Below are positions 42,604-53,099 of a stretch of 64,000 bases of DNA, piece by piece. Every line of letters begins with the position of its first letter. The first letter of the stretch is position 1. The notes under the pieces were generated by a model. That model saw nothing but the letters and a program-made list of their open reading frames with translations. It was not told the origin of the DNA and did no database searches. The translations under genes were made by a program, and so were the position numbers. Origin of the DNA: Gammaproteobacteria bacterium (GTDB taxonomy: Bacteria > Pseudomonadota > Gammaproteobacteria > JABCZS01); the NCBI GenBank assembly GCA_021773275.1, contig JAJFKJ010000030.1, forward strand, positions 79,580 to 143,579, given 5' to 3'.

Positions 42604-43452
42604 CTAGCCCTTGGCAAGTATTTCACTGCAGTTCGAGACTTGTAATCCGCGTGCGACAAATGCTACCAAACGTGGAGAAATTTGTCCAATCAAATCTTGG
42701 GCTTGTTCCTTATTATTGCAGGCGATGAACATGCAGGCGCCCGAGCCAGAGAGCTTAATATCACCTAGAGATCGTAACCAAGCAAAGGTTTCAGCGAGCT
42801 GAGGGTGTTGTAGTAGCAGTACAGGCAAAAAGTCATTATGGGTGGCTGCGCCATCCAGATAGTCTTGCGGCGTGATAGTGGGGGTGTTGCGGCAAAGATC
42901 AGGGTGTGCATACATTTTTGGAGTGCTTGCGTGAATCTCAGGTGCAATCACCACATACCAAGCTTCAGGCAGGTTTATCGGGGTGAGCTGGTCGCCGATA
43001 CCTTCTGCCCAGGCATTTTCACCATTGATAAATACAGATACATCTGCGCCAAGGGGTCTACCGATCTCGAGCAGTTTTTCTTTAGGGAGCTTTAAATTCC
43101 AAAGTTTATTCATGGCTAATAATGTTGTCGCTGCGTTTGAACTGCCGCCACCAAGACCGCCACCCATAGGAATGTTTTTTTGTAAGTAGATATCGACACC
43201 CGGTTTGTTTTTTGCATAGGGTTTAAGCGCATTGATCGCTTTATATATTAGGTTATCTTGGTCCGCAAAATTGATGGGTGCGGTCGTTAAAGTTGTTTTG
43301 TCATCATCGCGCAGGGTGAAAGTCATTTCATCATGCAGTTCAATAAGCTGAAAAACAGTTTGAATATCATGGTATCCATCCTCGCGATACTTATTAATAT
43401 GTAAAAATAAATTAAGTTTTGCGGGGCTATTTAATTGTAATGCACTTGTCAT
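42604..43452 (-). CDS. ispE: 4-diphosphocytidyl-2-C-methyl-D-erythritol kinase
   Basis: 282 residues from the ATG at 43452, which overlaps the proA stop (ATGA). [11 protein letters not shown] at the start and the ATP-binding [15 protein letters not shown] of GHMP kinases are clear. It performs the fourth step of the MEP isoprenoid pathway. The usual lolB-ispE-prs order is kept but with proC, proB and proA inserted between lolB and ispE. Confidence 0.95.
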   Translation of the reverse strand: MTSALQLNSPAKLNLFLHINKYREDGYHDIQTVFQLIELHDEMTFTLRDDDKTTLTTAPINFADQDNLIYKAINALKPYAKNKPGVDIYLQKNIPMGGGLGGGSSNAATTLLAMNKLWNLKLPKEKLLEIGRPLGADVSVFINGENAWAEGIGDQLTPINLPEAWYVVIAPEIHASTPKMYAHPDLCRNTPTITPQDYLDGAATHNDFLPVLLLQHPQLAETFAWLRSLGDIKLSGSGACMFIACNNKEQAQDLIGQISPRLVAFVARGLQVSNCSEILAKG

Positions 43453-44699
43453 GTTCGTATTTGTCCTTGTCCTTGAATAATCCATTTATAACTGGTTAAT
43501 TCTTCCAGGCCCATCGGGCCGCGGGCATGTAACTTTTGCGTGCTAATGCCAATTTCAGCACCCAAGCCAAACTCACCGCCATCGGTAAAAGCGGTGGAAG
43601 CATTCACATAAACTGCCGCAGCATCGATGTGGCTGATAAAAAAGTCGATTGCCGTAGCGTCTTCGGCAATAATGGCTTCGCTATGCGCAGATGTGTAGCG
43701 CATAATGTGAGCAACAGCATCTTCAATTGAATCTGCCGTTTTAATGGTCATTTTGTGGTCCAAAAATTCTTTACCAAAACTTTCATCAGAGGCTTGCTGC
43801 AGCAAGTCTTCAGGGTAATGGTCTTGCAGTGCTGTATAACTTTGTGGGTCGGCATAAATGATAACTTGTTTTTTAGCGAGCTCTTCAGTCAGTGCCGGTA
43901 AGTCTTGTAAACGCTTAGCATGAATGACCAGGCTATCGAGCGCATTGCAAACACTGACGCGTCGTGTTTTTGCATTCAGGATAATATTTTTGCCTTTATC
44001 CAGATCACCGCTAGCATCGAAATAAGTATGCACAATACCGGCGCCTGTTTCAATGACAGGTATTTTGGCATTATCGCGTACAAAATCAATCAATGCTTGA
44101 CTACCACGTGGGATGCAAACATCAACCAGGCCTACAGCATCTAATAAATCTTTTACGGCTTCACGTTCTGCTGGCATCAAGTAGACTATCTGTTCAGGAA
44201 GCTTGGCATCTTGCAAGGTGCGTTGAATAATCGAGTATAAGATTTGATTACTGTGGAATGCTTCTTTGCCACCTTTAAGTACGCAGGCATTACCCGATTT
44301 AAAACATAAACTAAAAACATCGATGGTGACATTCGGACGAGATTCATAAATAACGCCAATAACGCCCAGAGGTACGGCCACTTTTTTGAGTGATAAACCG
44401 TTATCCAATTCTTTTTTATGTAAAACGCGGGCCAGAGGGGGTGGTAGTTTTGCAACACGTTTTAAGTCGTTAGCGATGCCGGCAATTCGCTCGGCATTAA
44501 GTTTTAAGCGATCATGTCGCGGGTCTTGTTCTGGCATTTGCGCCAGATCGAGCGCGTTGGCCTGAATAATTTGCTCGGCTGCAGCGACCAGATTATCTGC
44601 TAACGCTATCAACACTTGATCGCGTTTTGCGTCAGGGATGGTTGCAAGTTCGCGACTGGCTTGTTTAACCTGTTGTAGCTTCGGTGTAAGCTTGCTCAT
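43449..44699 (-). CDS. proA: Gamma-glutamyl phosphate reductase
   Basis: 416 residues. The catalytic Cys is in TRRVSVCNALDSLV, with YESRPNVTID and the C-terminal GLGAEIGISTQKLHARGPMGLEELT typical of ProA. It reduces glutamyl-5-phosphate in proline synthesis. The start overlaps the proB end by 35 bases and the stop overlaps the ispE start, so proC-proB-proA-ispE are one transcript. Confidence 0.96.
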   Translation of the reverse strand: MSKLTPKLQQVKQASRELATIPDAKRDQVLIALADNLVAAAEQIIQANALDLAQMPEQDPRHDRLKLNAERIAGIANDLKRVAKLPPPLARVLHKKELDNGLSLKKVAVPLGVIGVIYESRPNVTIDVFSLCFKSGNACVLKGGKEAFHSNQILYSIIQRTLQDAKLPEQIVYLMPAEREAVKDLLDAVGLVDVCIPRGSQALIDFVRDNAKIPVIETGAGIVHTYFDASGDLDKGKNIILNAKTRRVSVCNALDSLVIHAKRLQDLPALTEELAKKQVIIYADPQSYTALQDHYPEDLLQQASDESFGKEFLDHKMTIKTADSIEDAVAHIMRYTSAHSEAIIAEDATAIDFFISHIDAAAVYVNASTAFTDGGEFGLGAEIGISTQKLHARGPMGLEELTSYKWIIQGQGQIRT

Positions 44700-45474
44700 T
44701 TATGTGTCCTAAGATTGTGGTGCCAATATCATCACCTGCCATGATCTTGAGGATTACATCAGATTCATTGGCATTTGCAATATGCGTCATTATACCTGAT
44801 GTAGAAACTTTGCGGGCAGTAGCTAATTTGCTAGCCATGCCGCCACGCCCATGTTTCGATGTTGTTGTTGATATGTTTAACGCCGCATCGTCTGGATAAA
44901 TCGTTTTGATAAGTTTTGCATCAGGTTTTTCGGGGTCTTTATCAAAAACACCTGATACATTTGTAAGTAATATTAATTTGTCTGCATTGATCTGCTTGGC
45001 AACGGCGCCCGCCAACTCATCGTTATCACTAAACCCATGTTCGAGCCCTTCTACGATGGTACTGTCGTTTTCATTAATGATCGGCACGATGCTTTGGTCG
45101 CTCATGATTTTTGTCAGTAAGCGCTCAATATTCAAGCTGTGCTCGCGCACATGAAAGTCATCTCGAGTCAGTAGCAGCTGTGAGTTCAGTAGACCGTGTC
45201 GTTGAAAAGCATCAGCATAGCAACGCATCAGTTCATGCTGGCCCAGGCTTGCGAGCAGTTGTTTGTCGGCAACCGTTTCACCATAATCGCGATCAATAAT
45301 ATTTTTTGCCCTAAGCCTGCCAAAAGCAACAGCGCCGGAGCTCACTAATATGACCGAAATATTATCTTTTTGCAGGCGTGCAATTTGCGAAGTAATACTA
45401 TCAATGATGTCTTGGTGGATTGCACCTTCTTTTGTTAATAGTGCATGAGTGCCAATTTTAATAACTATCCTCAT
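44665..45474 (-). CDS. proB: Glutamate 5-kinase, short form without PUA domain
   Basis: 269 residues compared with 367 in E. coli: the amino acid kinase domain is complete (KIGTHALL, VSSGAVAFGR, NENDST, SDNDELAGAVA) but the C-terminal PUA domain is absent. Short ProB forms exist in several bacteria. It phosphorylates glutamate at the first step of proline synthesis. It shares 4 bases with proC and 35 with proA. Confidence 0.94.
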   Translation of the reverse strand: MRIVIKIGTHALLTKEGAIHQDIIDSITSQIARLQKDNISVILVSSGAVAFGRLRAKNIIDRDYGETVADKQLLASLGQHELMRCYADAFQRHGLLNSQLLLTRDDFHVREHSLNIERLLTKIMSDQSIVPIINENDSTIVEGLEHGFSDNDELAGAVAKQINADKLILLTNVSGVFDKDPEKPDAKLIKTIYPDDAALNISTTTSKHGRGGMASKLATARKVSTSGIMTHIANANESDVILKIMAGDDIGTTILGHINEQAYTEATTG

Positions 45475-46262
45475 GATGCCAACACCTTTTGCCTGTCTAA
45501 GGCAGTATTTATTGCTTGTGTTAATAACTCTGGGAGCTTTTCTTCCAATACCTTTAAAGCAGCTTCGGTCGTACCGCCTTTGCTGGTAACGGATTGCTTT
45601 AAGGTCAGTAGATCATCATGTTCTTGTGCTAATAAAGCGCTGCCCAGTAAGGTTTGGCGAACTGCTTTTGATGCGATATCTGCATCGATGCCACACTCGA
45701 TTGCCGTATCTATTAATAGCTGTGCCAGTAAAAAGAAATAAGCTGGGCCTGAGCCAGATATTGGCGTCAGTGTTTCCAGCTGAGATTCTTCGTTTAGCCA
45801 CAATACACGCCCGGTGGGCGTAAACAGCTGTGTCACAATATTTTTGTGCGCATCAACGCTGCTATCTGGGGCAAAAGCAAGATTAGTGCTTGCAGCCACT
45901 TGCATTGCAACATTGGGCATGACCCGGATGCTGTTAACTGTTTTGCCTAGCTGCTGCTGTAGAAACTCAATGGGCGTACCTGCAGCTACCGAGACAAACA
46001 AAGATGTTTCAGTGAAACGCTGGTAGCGGGGCAGCACCTGGGTCAGCACTTGTGGTTTTACGCAGATAATGACGGCATCTGGCTTAAAATTTTCGGAAAT
46101 CTCTTGGGGTGTGGCTAGGAAAGTGAGATTTTTATCCGCGAATGTGTGTTCTTCGGACAGGCTGGGTTCTATCACGACAATCTGCTCGTAAGCCTCTGAT
46201 TTTAACCAAGACGCTAAGAGTATTTTGCCAATGTTGCCGCAGCCAATCAACAATAATTTCAT
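45471..46262 (-). CDS. proC: Pyrroline-5-carboxylate reductase
   Basis: 263 residues. An N-terminal Rossmann motif LIGCGNIGKILL, VKPQVL, RVMPNVAMQV and the C-terminal PISGSGPAYFF and SVTSKGGTTEAAL motifs are the ProC set. It makes the last step to proline with NAD(P)H. It is the first gene of a complete proC-proB-proA operon, so this organism can make proline from glutamate. Confidence 0.96.
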   Translation of the reverse strand: MKLLLIGCGNIGKILLASWLKSEAYEQIVVIEPSLSEEHTFADKNLTFLATPQEISENFKPDAVIICVKPQVLTQVLPRYQRFTETSLFVSVAAGTPIEFLQQQLGKTVNSIRVMPNVAMQVAASTNLAFAPDSSVDAHKNIVTQLFTPTGRVLWLNEESQLETLTPISGSGPAYFFLLAQLLIDTAIECGIDADIASKAVRQTLLGSALLAQEHDDLLTLKQSVTSKGGTTEAALKVLEEKLPELLTQAINTALDRQKVLAS

Positions 46263-46308
46263 GATTTCCCTCGCAAAAAACCATCATAACACATGCCGTC
46301 AAGTTGGT

Positions 46309-46911
46309 CTACTGAGGCATATCCCAATCGTGGATTGAGATGGTGACCCTAAAGTCGTCAGGATGCTTAAGAAGGACCTTAGTCGGCAAAAAGTATTCAC
46401 CGTATTGGCGATAATGCTGATACGTGACGTGCCAGCCACATTGCTGCATTTCGATCACAAAGCCCTGGGGGTTGAGCTTAATTTCAGGCGCTTGATTGGG
46501 TACAGGCTGACCCAGCACCCAATAACGCAGGTTCGAAATGGGCAGATCATAGCCGGTGTAGACTTGCATTAAAGACTCTGGGGTTGGTGCGGTATCAACG
46601 ATACCATGGCTGTCTTTATAGGTAACGCCATTTTCATCACCGAGTAAGAATACCGCATTGTATCCTAGCGGCCCGGTTAATTTAATACCATAGGCGGTAG
46701 GTTCTTCAAGCCAGGTAACCGTTAAGGTGTCTGAGCGACCGCGATGGTAAATGTTGATGCGACCCTGCATTTCCCAGCTGCGGATCGTGCGCAACTGTGC
46801 TTGGGTCTGTTGATAAACCAATTGTTTTTCCGCAGGGGCCAGCTTTTGTGGAGGTGAAGCGCAGGCAGCCAGCAAGAACAAAATAGTGATGTTAAGGGTA
46901 ATATATCGCAC
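46309..46911 (-). CDS. lolB: Outer-membrane lipoprotein LolB
   Basis: 200 residues with a lipobox LLAAC (Cys17). The mature part (WEMQGRINIYHRGRSDTLTVTWLEEP, PLGYNAVFLLGDENG) follows the LolB fold that accepts lipoproteins from LolA and inserts them in the outer membrane. Its position near ispE and divergent from hemA is conserved in gammaproteobacteria. Confidence 0.88.
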   Translation of the reverse strand: MRYITLNITILFLLAACASPPQKLAPAEKQLVYQQTQAQLRTIRSWEMQGRINIYHRGRSDTLTVTWLEEPTAYGIKLTGPLGYNAVFLLGDENGVTYKDSHGIVDTAPTPESLMQVYTGYDLPISNLRYWVLGQPVPNQAPEIKLNPQGFVIEMQQCGWHVTYQHYRQYGEYFLPTKVLLKHPDDFRVTISIHDWDMPQ

Positions 46912-46943
46912 AGCTACAGTTTAGTTTAATCCGGAGTGACTGT

Positions 46944-48662
46944 CTATGGATTGGGTGTAAACTGCTGAACGATATCAATAAGCTCGGCACTGTTAGGATA
47001 TTCTGATAATGCTGCTTGCCATAGTATGCGCGCATCTTCTTTTTCGCCGAGAGACCACAGTACCTCGCCTAAGTGAGCAGCTGTTGCAGGTTTCGGGTCT
47101 AGAGCATATGATTTTTGTAAATTTTCCAGGGCTTGCTTCTCTTTACCCAACTTGTATTGTAAGCGTCCCATATTAGCTAAGCTTTCTGGGTTTTCGGGTT
47201 CTAAATCCATGGCTTGCTTAGCGTAGTCCATAGCATCGTTATAATCTTCAGCCTTGATAAGCAGGGTTGTTAAATCATTGATTGCTTCAATATGCGTGGG
47301 TTGCTGTGCAACCACATACCGGAAGTCACTTTCTGCCTGTTCCGTTTTTTCAAGTTCGATGGCAATTAAACCCCGGATGTAACGCAACTCGGTGTCATCT
47401 CCTTTGCTGTTAATAACTTGGCTCAGCTCATCGTAAGCTTCTTGAATGCGGTAAGCGTCAAGTAATATCTGTGTTTTTACCAGTTCAATACGCGAACGTT
47501 CTTGTGGATACAATTCAAATAATGGTTCCAATGTTTCAAGTGCCGTGTCTGTGTAACCATTGTCTGCATAGATAAGAGCGGCTTGAATATTAGCATTGGC
47601 AAAATAGGGACCCTGTGCAACTTTTCGGTAGCGAGATAATGCAGCCTCTTGATGGCCTTGCTGTTGTGCTGCGAAAGCATACAAATAATATGCGGTGTCT
47701 TCTTGAGTTATATTCCCTTGTTTTAAATATTTTTCTATAATTTTTTCTGCTTGCTTGTGTTGCTGCTGTTGGATTGCCATACGTGCAAGCTCAATACTTG
47801 CATCATCCCTGTATAAAGGGTCATTTATTAGGGTTTCTAGGATACGTGTGCCGTCTTTTATATTGCCGCTATCAAGAAACATTTGCGCCTGCAACCATCG
47901 TAATGCACTATTGTCGGGGAATAGAGGTATTGCTTCTTCCAAATAGGCAATAGCGTCTTCTGTGCGTTGTGTTTCATAAAGAATTTGAATTTTTAGGGCG
48001 ACTGGTCGAATCCAATCCTTTTCTAGGGCAAGCACTTGGTTGATGGTTTCTAGTGCGGTATCAAGTTGCCCGATTTCAAGCGCAGCCTGAGCAGACATGA
48101 ATGTTGTTCTGAAATCATTATGTTGTTCGCCATGTGTGCGCATTAACTCGATGTATTGCTCATAATCTGCTGTATTTTCTAAGGTTGCTTGAATGAACAT
48201 CAAGTTCGCAAAAGTCAATTCGTCGTTGTCGCTAACGAGGCGGTCCAAATAGGGCATGGCTTCGTTTATGTTTTTGTTACGGAGCAGAATACTAACGGCG
48301 ATACCTTGCGTTTGTGGATCATCAGGTGTGCTGTCGGCCCACACTTTCGCAACATCTGCTGCGGGCTCATAGAGCTCTTGTTCTAACGCTAGACTGGTGG
48401 CGCGCGCGGCAATCACTGGGTTGCGTGTTTCTTCAGCTAACCAAACATATTCTTCCATCGCGGTCTGATAATCTTTGCGGTTGATGGCAATCTCGGCCAA
48501 TAAAAAGTGATAGGTGAGCTGTTGTTGAGGTGCAAAAGATTCGATATCTAAACTATTTCCAGCATACTTGATGGGCAAGTCATCCGAATTATCTCTATCA
48601 CAGGCCAGGAGCAGAAAGCTCAAGCACAGCAAGCATAAGGGAGATTTGAGCTTATTTATCAT
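46944..48662 (-). CDS. TPR-repeat lipoprotein
   Basis: 572 residues with a lipobox LLAC (Cys21). The remainder is built of tetratricopeptide repeats, e.g. ALENLQKSYALDPKPATAAHLGEVLWSLGEKEDARILW near the end. Likely outer-membrane-anchored scaffold in the periplasm. TPR lipoproteins are often found between lolB and hemA in this order. Partner unknown. Confidence 0.88.
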   Translation of the reverse strand: MINKLKSPLCLLCLSFLLLACDRDNSDDLPIKYAGNSLDIESFAPQQQLTYHFLLAEIAINRKDYQTAMEEYVWLAEETRNPVIAARATSLALEQELYEPAADVAKVWADSTPDDPQTQGIAVSILLRNKNINEAMPYLDRLVSDNDELTFANLMFIQATLENTADYEQYIELMRTHGEQHNDFRTTFMSAQAALEIGQLDTALETINQVLALEKDWIRPVALKIQILYETQRTEDAIAYLEEAIPLFPDNSALRWLQAQMFLDSGNIKDGTRILETLINDPLYRDDASIELARMAIQQQQHKQAEKIIEKYLKQGNITQEDTAYYLYAFAAQQQGHQEAALSRYRKVAQGPYFANANIQAALIYADNGYTDTALETLEPLFELYPQERSRIELVKTQILLDAYRIQEAYDELSQVINSKGDDTELRYIRGLIAIELEKTEQAESDFRYVVAQQPTHIEAINDLTTLLIKAEDYNDAMDYAKQAMDLEPENPESLANMGRLQYKLGKEKQALENLQKSYALDPKPATAAHLGEVLWSLGEKEDARILWQAALSEYPNSAELIDIVQQFTPNP

Positions 48663-48783
48663 TATTAGTACCTCTTGCCTTATATATCTGCACGGGTAGC
48701 TTAATCTTTAGCTAGAATGATGGTAGAATTGGCATGGAAAGAACGCGCCTCATTTGGCTAACACATTGTAATCGTTGAATTTT

Positions 48784-49995
48784 ATGCAGCTTTTTATACT
48801 TGGCATTCACTATCAAAATGCGCCTTTAGCTATTCGCGAGCGAGTCAGCTTTGCACAAGATGATTTGCCGACTGCATTGCAGAGCTTGCATGGACAGTCC
48901 GGGATTGCGGAAGCTGTGGTGTTATCGACCTGTAATCGTACAGAGCTCTATTGCCGTGCCGTGGATGCTGAAGCATTAAAACATTGGTTGGCATGTTACT
49001 TTGGAATTGATATGCAGTCTTGGGCGGAATATTTAAGTGAATACACTGAAGATGCAGCAGCAGCGCATATCATGCGGGTGGCCAGTGGCCTGGATTCCAT
49101 GGTGTTAGGCGAGCCTCAAATATTGGGCCAGGTTAAACAAGCTTATGCCATGGCACTAGAAGCGGGCACCGTAGGCAAACATTTGTCCCGTTTATTTCAA
49201 ATGGCGTTTAAGGCAGCAAAATCGGTGCGTTCGCAAACAGCTATTGGTGAACATCCTACATCATTGGCCTATGCTGCTATTAAACTATCACAACGTATCT
49301 TTCAGGATATCAAGCAAAAACGTATATTACTGATCGGTGCTGGTGAGATGATTGAACTGGCAGCAAAATATCTTACTGATTTGGAAGTATCACACTTAAT
49401 ATTTGCTAATCGCACACAAAGTAAAGCAAAAACCCTTGCACATGAATATAATGGTAAAATAATAAACTTAGCGGATGTGCCAAAGCAGCTGGCGCAGATA
49501 GACATGGTTATTACTGCAACAGCTAGCGACCTGCCATTAATTGGTAAGGGAAGTGTAGAGCGAGCAATGCGTGAACGCAAGCAGAAAGCATTAGTACTTA
49601 TTGATCTTGCCGTGCCTAGAGACATTGAATCTGAAATAAAAGCCTTAGATAATGTTTATTTGTATGACATCGATAGTTTGCAAACAGTGGTATCTGCCAA
49701 TATTGAAACACGTGTAAAAGCAACAAAACAAGCGAGGCATATTATTGAGCAGCAAATCGCAGAATATCTGACTTGGCAAAAGCAGTTAGAAGCGGTGCAT
49801 GCGCTAAAGGCCTACCGTGAGCACCACGAAGATATACGTGATCAGGCGTTGACCAAGGCAGAGAAAGCTATTGCAGCGGGCCGGCCTATCAGTGATGTGT
49901 TGAGCGAATTGGCGCATAACTTAACCAACAAATTGTTGCACAAACCAACAATACAATTAAAACAATCAACACAAAGAGATACCCAGGAATCATGA
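48784..49995 (+). CDS. hemA: Glutamyl-tRNA reductase
   Basis: 403 residues from the ATG at 48784 (a TTG three codons earlier is the other option). With this start the catalytic Cys in STCNRTELY is residue 50, the same number as in E. coli. [17 protein letters not shown] and an NADPH-binding ILLIGAGEM follow. It reduces Glu-tRNA in the first step of C5 haem synthesis. The stop overlaps the prfA start (ATGA). Confidence 0.96.
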   Translation: MQLFILGIHYQNAPLAIRERVSFAQDDLPTALQSLHGQSGIAEAVVLSTCNRTELYCRAVDAEALKHWLACYFGIDMQSWAEYLSEYTEDAAAAHIMRVASGLDSMVLGEPQILGQVKQAYAMALEAGTVGKHLSRLFQMAFKAAKSVRSQTAIGEHPTSLAYAAIKLSQRIFQDIKQKRILLIGAGEMIELAAKYLTDLEVSHLIFANRTQSKAKTLAHEYNGKIINLADVPKQLAQIDMVITATASDLPLIGKGSVERAMRERKQKALVLIDLAVPRDIESEIKALDNVYLYDIDSLQTVVSANIETRVKATKQARHIIEQQIAEYLTWQKQLEAVHALKAYREHHEDIRDQALTKAEKAIAAGRPISDVLSELAHNLTNKLLHKPTIQLKQSTQRDTQES

Positions 49996-51080
49996 AGGCA
50001 TCCATTTCACAAAAACTTGACCGTGTGCAAGCTCAGTTTGAAGAGATCGAGGTTTTGTTAAGTAAACCGGATGTTATTGCAGATCAAGAAAAATTTCGCA
50101 ATTACTCTAAAGAATATGCGCAACTTGAACCTATTGTAAAAACATACAGGCAGTATCAAAACACAAAAGAAAATTTAAATGCAGCCCGGAGCATGCTACA
50201 AGATAGCGATGCAGACATGAAAGCTTTGGCTCAAGACGAAATTAAACAAGCGCAACAAGAGCTTGAAGAAACCACACAGAAACTGCAAGTACTGATGCTG
50301 CCTCGCGACCCAAATGATGATCACAATATTTATTTAGAAGTACGCGCCGGCACCGGTGGTGACGAAGCTGCACTCTTTTCTGGTAGTTTATTTCGTATGT
50401 ATACACGTTACGCCGAAATACAAGGCTGGCGTGTGGAATTGATATCAGAAAGTCTAGGTGAAAAAGGCGGCTATAAAGAAGTCGTTGCTAAAATCATGGG
50501 TGAAGGTGTTTATGCAAAAATGAAATTTGAGTCGGGCGCGCATCGCGTACAACGCGTACCTGAGACTGAATCACAAGGGCGTATTCATACTTCTGCCTGT
50601 ACAGTAGCTATCATGCCGGAAATCGAAGAAGTTGAAGCAGTCGATATTAACCCAAACGATTTAAAAATAGATACTTATCGCGCATCTGGTGCGGGTGGGC
50701 AGCACGTAAATAAAACGGATTCGGCGATCCGCATTACGCATCTACCAACAGGTACCGTTGTTGAATGTCAAGATGAGCGGTCGCAGCATAAAAATCGCGC
50801 TCGAGCTATGAGTTTATTGCAAGCAAAAATACTGCAGGCTGAGCGTGATAAACAACAAGCAGAGCAGGCTTCTACTCGGCGGAACCTTGTAGGCAGCGGC
50901 GATCGATCGGAGCGTATTCGCACCTATAACTTTCCGCAAGGTCGGGTAACAGATCACCGTATTAACTTAACACTATATAAGCTTGATGAAGTTTTAGCAG
51001 GTGACTTATCACCTGTAATTGACGTCCTAGTGCAAGAATATCAAGCTGATCAATTGGCGGCATTACAAGATGAAAATTGA
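49992..51080 (+). CDS. prfA: Peptide chain release factor 1
   Basis: 362 residues. The GGQ motif ([12 protein letters not shown], near residue 235) triggers peptide release, and the PxT-type stop codon-reading region is present ([14 protein letters not shown]). Overlaps hemA at its start and prmC by 11 bases at its end. The methylase that modifies its GGQ glutamine is the next gene. Confidence 0.97.
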   Translation: MKASISQKLDRVQAQFEEIEVLLSKPDVIADQEKFRNYSKEYAQLEPIVKTYRQYQNTKENLNAARSMLQDSDADMKALAQDEIKQAQQELEETTQKLQVLMLPRDPNDDHNIYLEVRAGTGGDEAALFSGSLFRMYTRYAEIQGWRVELISESLGEKGGYKEVVAKIMGEGVYAKMKFESGAHRVQRVPETESQGRIHTSACTVAIMPEIEEVEAVDINPNDLKIDTYRASGAGGQHVNKTDSAIRITHLPTGTVVECQDERSQHKNRARAMSLLQAKILQAERDKQQAEQASTRRNLVGSGDRSERIRTYNFPQGRVTDHRINLTLYKLDEVLAGDLSPVIDVLVQEYQADQLAALQDEN

Positions 51081-51900
51081 TTATACTGTAGAACTTGCGT
51101 TGCAAGATGCGAATCGAATAAATATAGATCTTTTGGATGCGGAGCTACTACTTGCTCATACACTAAAAATAAGCCGTACTAATATTATTAGCAGACCAGA
51201 AAGAATATTGACTGGAGCTGAGGCTGAAGTCTATAAAGGCCTTATTGAAAGACGTTCACGGCATGAGCCTATAGCCTATTTGCTTGGTACTAAAGAGTTT
51301 TGGTCTTTGGATTTTATTATCACAAGTGATGTTTTGATTCCGCGACCAGAAACAGAATGTTTGGTTCAGGAATTGTTGGAACAAATTCCCATTGATAAGT
51401 CGCTTGATATTTTAGAAATGGCGACAGGCTCTGGTGTAATTGCTTGTGCTTTGGCATCTGAGCGTCCCAAGGTTAATATAACTGCAACAGACAAGTCTAA
51501 AAAGGCCTTAGCTATTGCTAAACATAATGTTGAAAACCAAGGGCATAAAAATATCAAATTGGTGCACAGCGATTGGTTTTCATCATTGGGTAAATCTAAA
51601 TTTGATATCATAGTCGCTAACCCGCCCTATTTGGCTGAGAGTGATCACCACTTACAAAAAGATTTATTATTTGAGCCTAAGCGTGCCTTAGTTGCAGGGA
51701 AAACAGGCATGGAAGCCTATAATGCTATTCTGGATAAAGTGCAAAAACATTTAAATTCTTCCGGTATGATTATATTTGAGCATGGCTTTGACCAAGATAT
51801 AACTCTAAAAAGTCTGCTAAAAGAGCGAGGCTTTCTGGGTATTGTATCAAAGCTAGACTATGCCGGTATGCCGCGCATGACAATAGCAAGGACGCTTTAA
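51070..51900 (+). CDS. prmC: Release factor glutamine methyltransferase
   Basis: 276 residues. The catalytic NPPY is at 184-187, as in E. coli (183), with a SAM site at [16 protein letters not shown]. It methylates the GGQ glutamine of release factors 1 and 2. Starts inside the end of prfA; the antiporter gene follows after 2 bases. Confidence 0.95.
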   Translation: MKIDYTVELALQDANRINIDLLDAELLLAHTLKISRTNIISRPERILTGAEAEVYKGLIERRSRHEPIAYLLGTKEFWSLDFIITSDVLIPRPETECLVQELLEQIPIDKSLDILEMATGSGVIACALASERPKVNITATDKSKKALAIAKHNVENQGHKNIKLVHSDWFSSLGKSKFDIIVANPPYLAESDHHLQKDLLFEPKRALVAGKTGMEAYNAILDKVQKHLNSSGMIIFEHGFDQDITLKSLLKERGFLGIVSKLDYAGMPRMTIARTL

Positions 51901-51902
51901 AA

Positions 51903-53099
51903 ATGAATCTAGGGTTGCTTGAAGTTACTATTTTAACTTTGGCATTGGCAGTAGCGGCGCTTATATTTATGCGTCGTATAAATATGCCAGCCATTCTGGG
52001 CTATCTAATTCTAGGTATAATTGTTGGCCCAATGGGTTTCGATTGGATTGGCCAGAGTAGTACTATCGAATTATTGGCAGAAATAGGCATAGTGTTTTTG
52101 CTGTTCGCTATTGGGCTGGAAATTTCTTTAAAAAAAATCATCAGTATGCGCCGATCCGTACTATGGGTTGGTGGCCTACAAGTACTGACCTGTATGCTTG
52201 TGCCAGGTGTTATGGCTTATTTTTTAGGCATGTCATGGCATACAGCTTTTGTCGCTGCAGCTGCACTTGCACTTTCTTCGACCGCTATAGTGATAAAACA
52301 ATTGGCGGAACAAAACGAATTGATGACGCGGCATGGAGAATTATCACTAGCAATTTTGTTATTCCAGGATTTAGCAGCGGTGCCATTTTTAATTATTATC
52401 CCTGTTCTTGCTGCTAGTGGCGCAAGTAGCTTAGGGGTGGATTTAGGTTGGGCGTTTTTTAAAGGTGTTCTTGCAATTGCAGCATTGTTGATTGCAGGTC
52501 GCTGGATTTTACGCCCACTGTTCAATGAAGTTGCAAAAGCTGATTCACAAGAACTTTTTACATTAACGACATTGCTAGTGGCTTTGGGTACTGCATGGGT
52601 CACACATGCTTTAGGATTGTCGATGATTCTAGGCGCATTTTTAGCCGGTTTAGTATTGGCAGAAACACACCATCGTCGTCAGATTGAGCAAGATATCCGA
52701 CCTTTTCGCGATGTATTTTTAGGTTTGTTTTTTATTACTGTTGGCATGCTGTTAGATTTTCAAATCTTACTACAATACTGGTACTGGGTATTGTTTTTGG
52801 TGGTGTCAATTATTGTATTTAAATTTATTTTAATTAGTTTTGTTGCCAACAAAGTTGGGCGTTTGTCTTTATCAGAATCTATGCGCACAGGATTAATTCT
52901 AGCGCATGGTGGAGAATTTGGCTTTATCCTGCTTACCCTTGCAATCACTTTGGGTGTAATGGAAGAAGATTATGGCCAAGTCGTACTGGCTGGCGTCTTG
53001 GTCACTATGTTCCTTTGCCCATTGCTCGTGAGACACAACGGAAAAATTGCTAATTTTGCAACTTCGTTTTTAAAATCTCATTCAACTGCGCAGGATTAG
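51903..53099 (+). CDS. Kef-type cation/proton antiporter without RCK domain
   Basis: 398 residues with about 12 hydrophobic helices. [18 protein letters not shown], the [14 protein letters not shown] helix and [13 protein letters not shown] belong to the CPA2 monovalent cation:proton antiporters (KefB/C). The C-terminal NAD-binding TrkA_N part of KefB is absent. Ion and regulator unknown. Its last 50 bases overlap the convergent gatB gene. Confidence 0.9.
   Translation: MNLGLLEVTILTLALAVAALIFMRRINMPAILGYLILGIIVGPMGFDWIGQSSTIELLAEIGIVFLLFAIGLEISLKKIISMRRSVLWVGGLQVLTCMLVPGVMAYFLGMSWHTAFVAAAALALSSTAIVIKQLAEQNELMTRHGELSLAILLFQDLAAVPFLIIIPVLAASGASSLGVDLGWAFFKGVLAIAALLIAGRWILRPLFNEVAKADSQELFTLTTLLVALGTAWVTHALGLSMILGAFLAGLVLAETHHRRQIEQDIRPFRDVFLGLFFITVGMLLDFQILLQYWYWVLFLVVSIIVFKFILISFVANKVGRLSLSESMRTGLILAHGGEFGFILLTLAITLGVMEEDYGQVVLAGVLVTMFLCPLLVRHNGKIANFATSFLKSHSTAQD

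Noticed and set aside
42357..42659. N-terminal extension of prs through the tRNA-Gln gene
   Set aside because: The open frame crosses the tRNA and the palindrome and has no Prs homology before the GTG at 42356.
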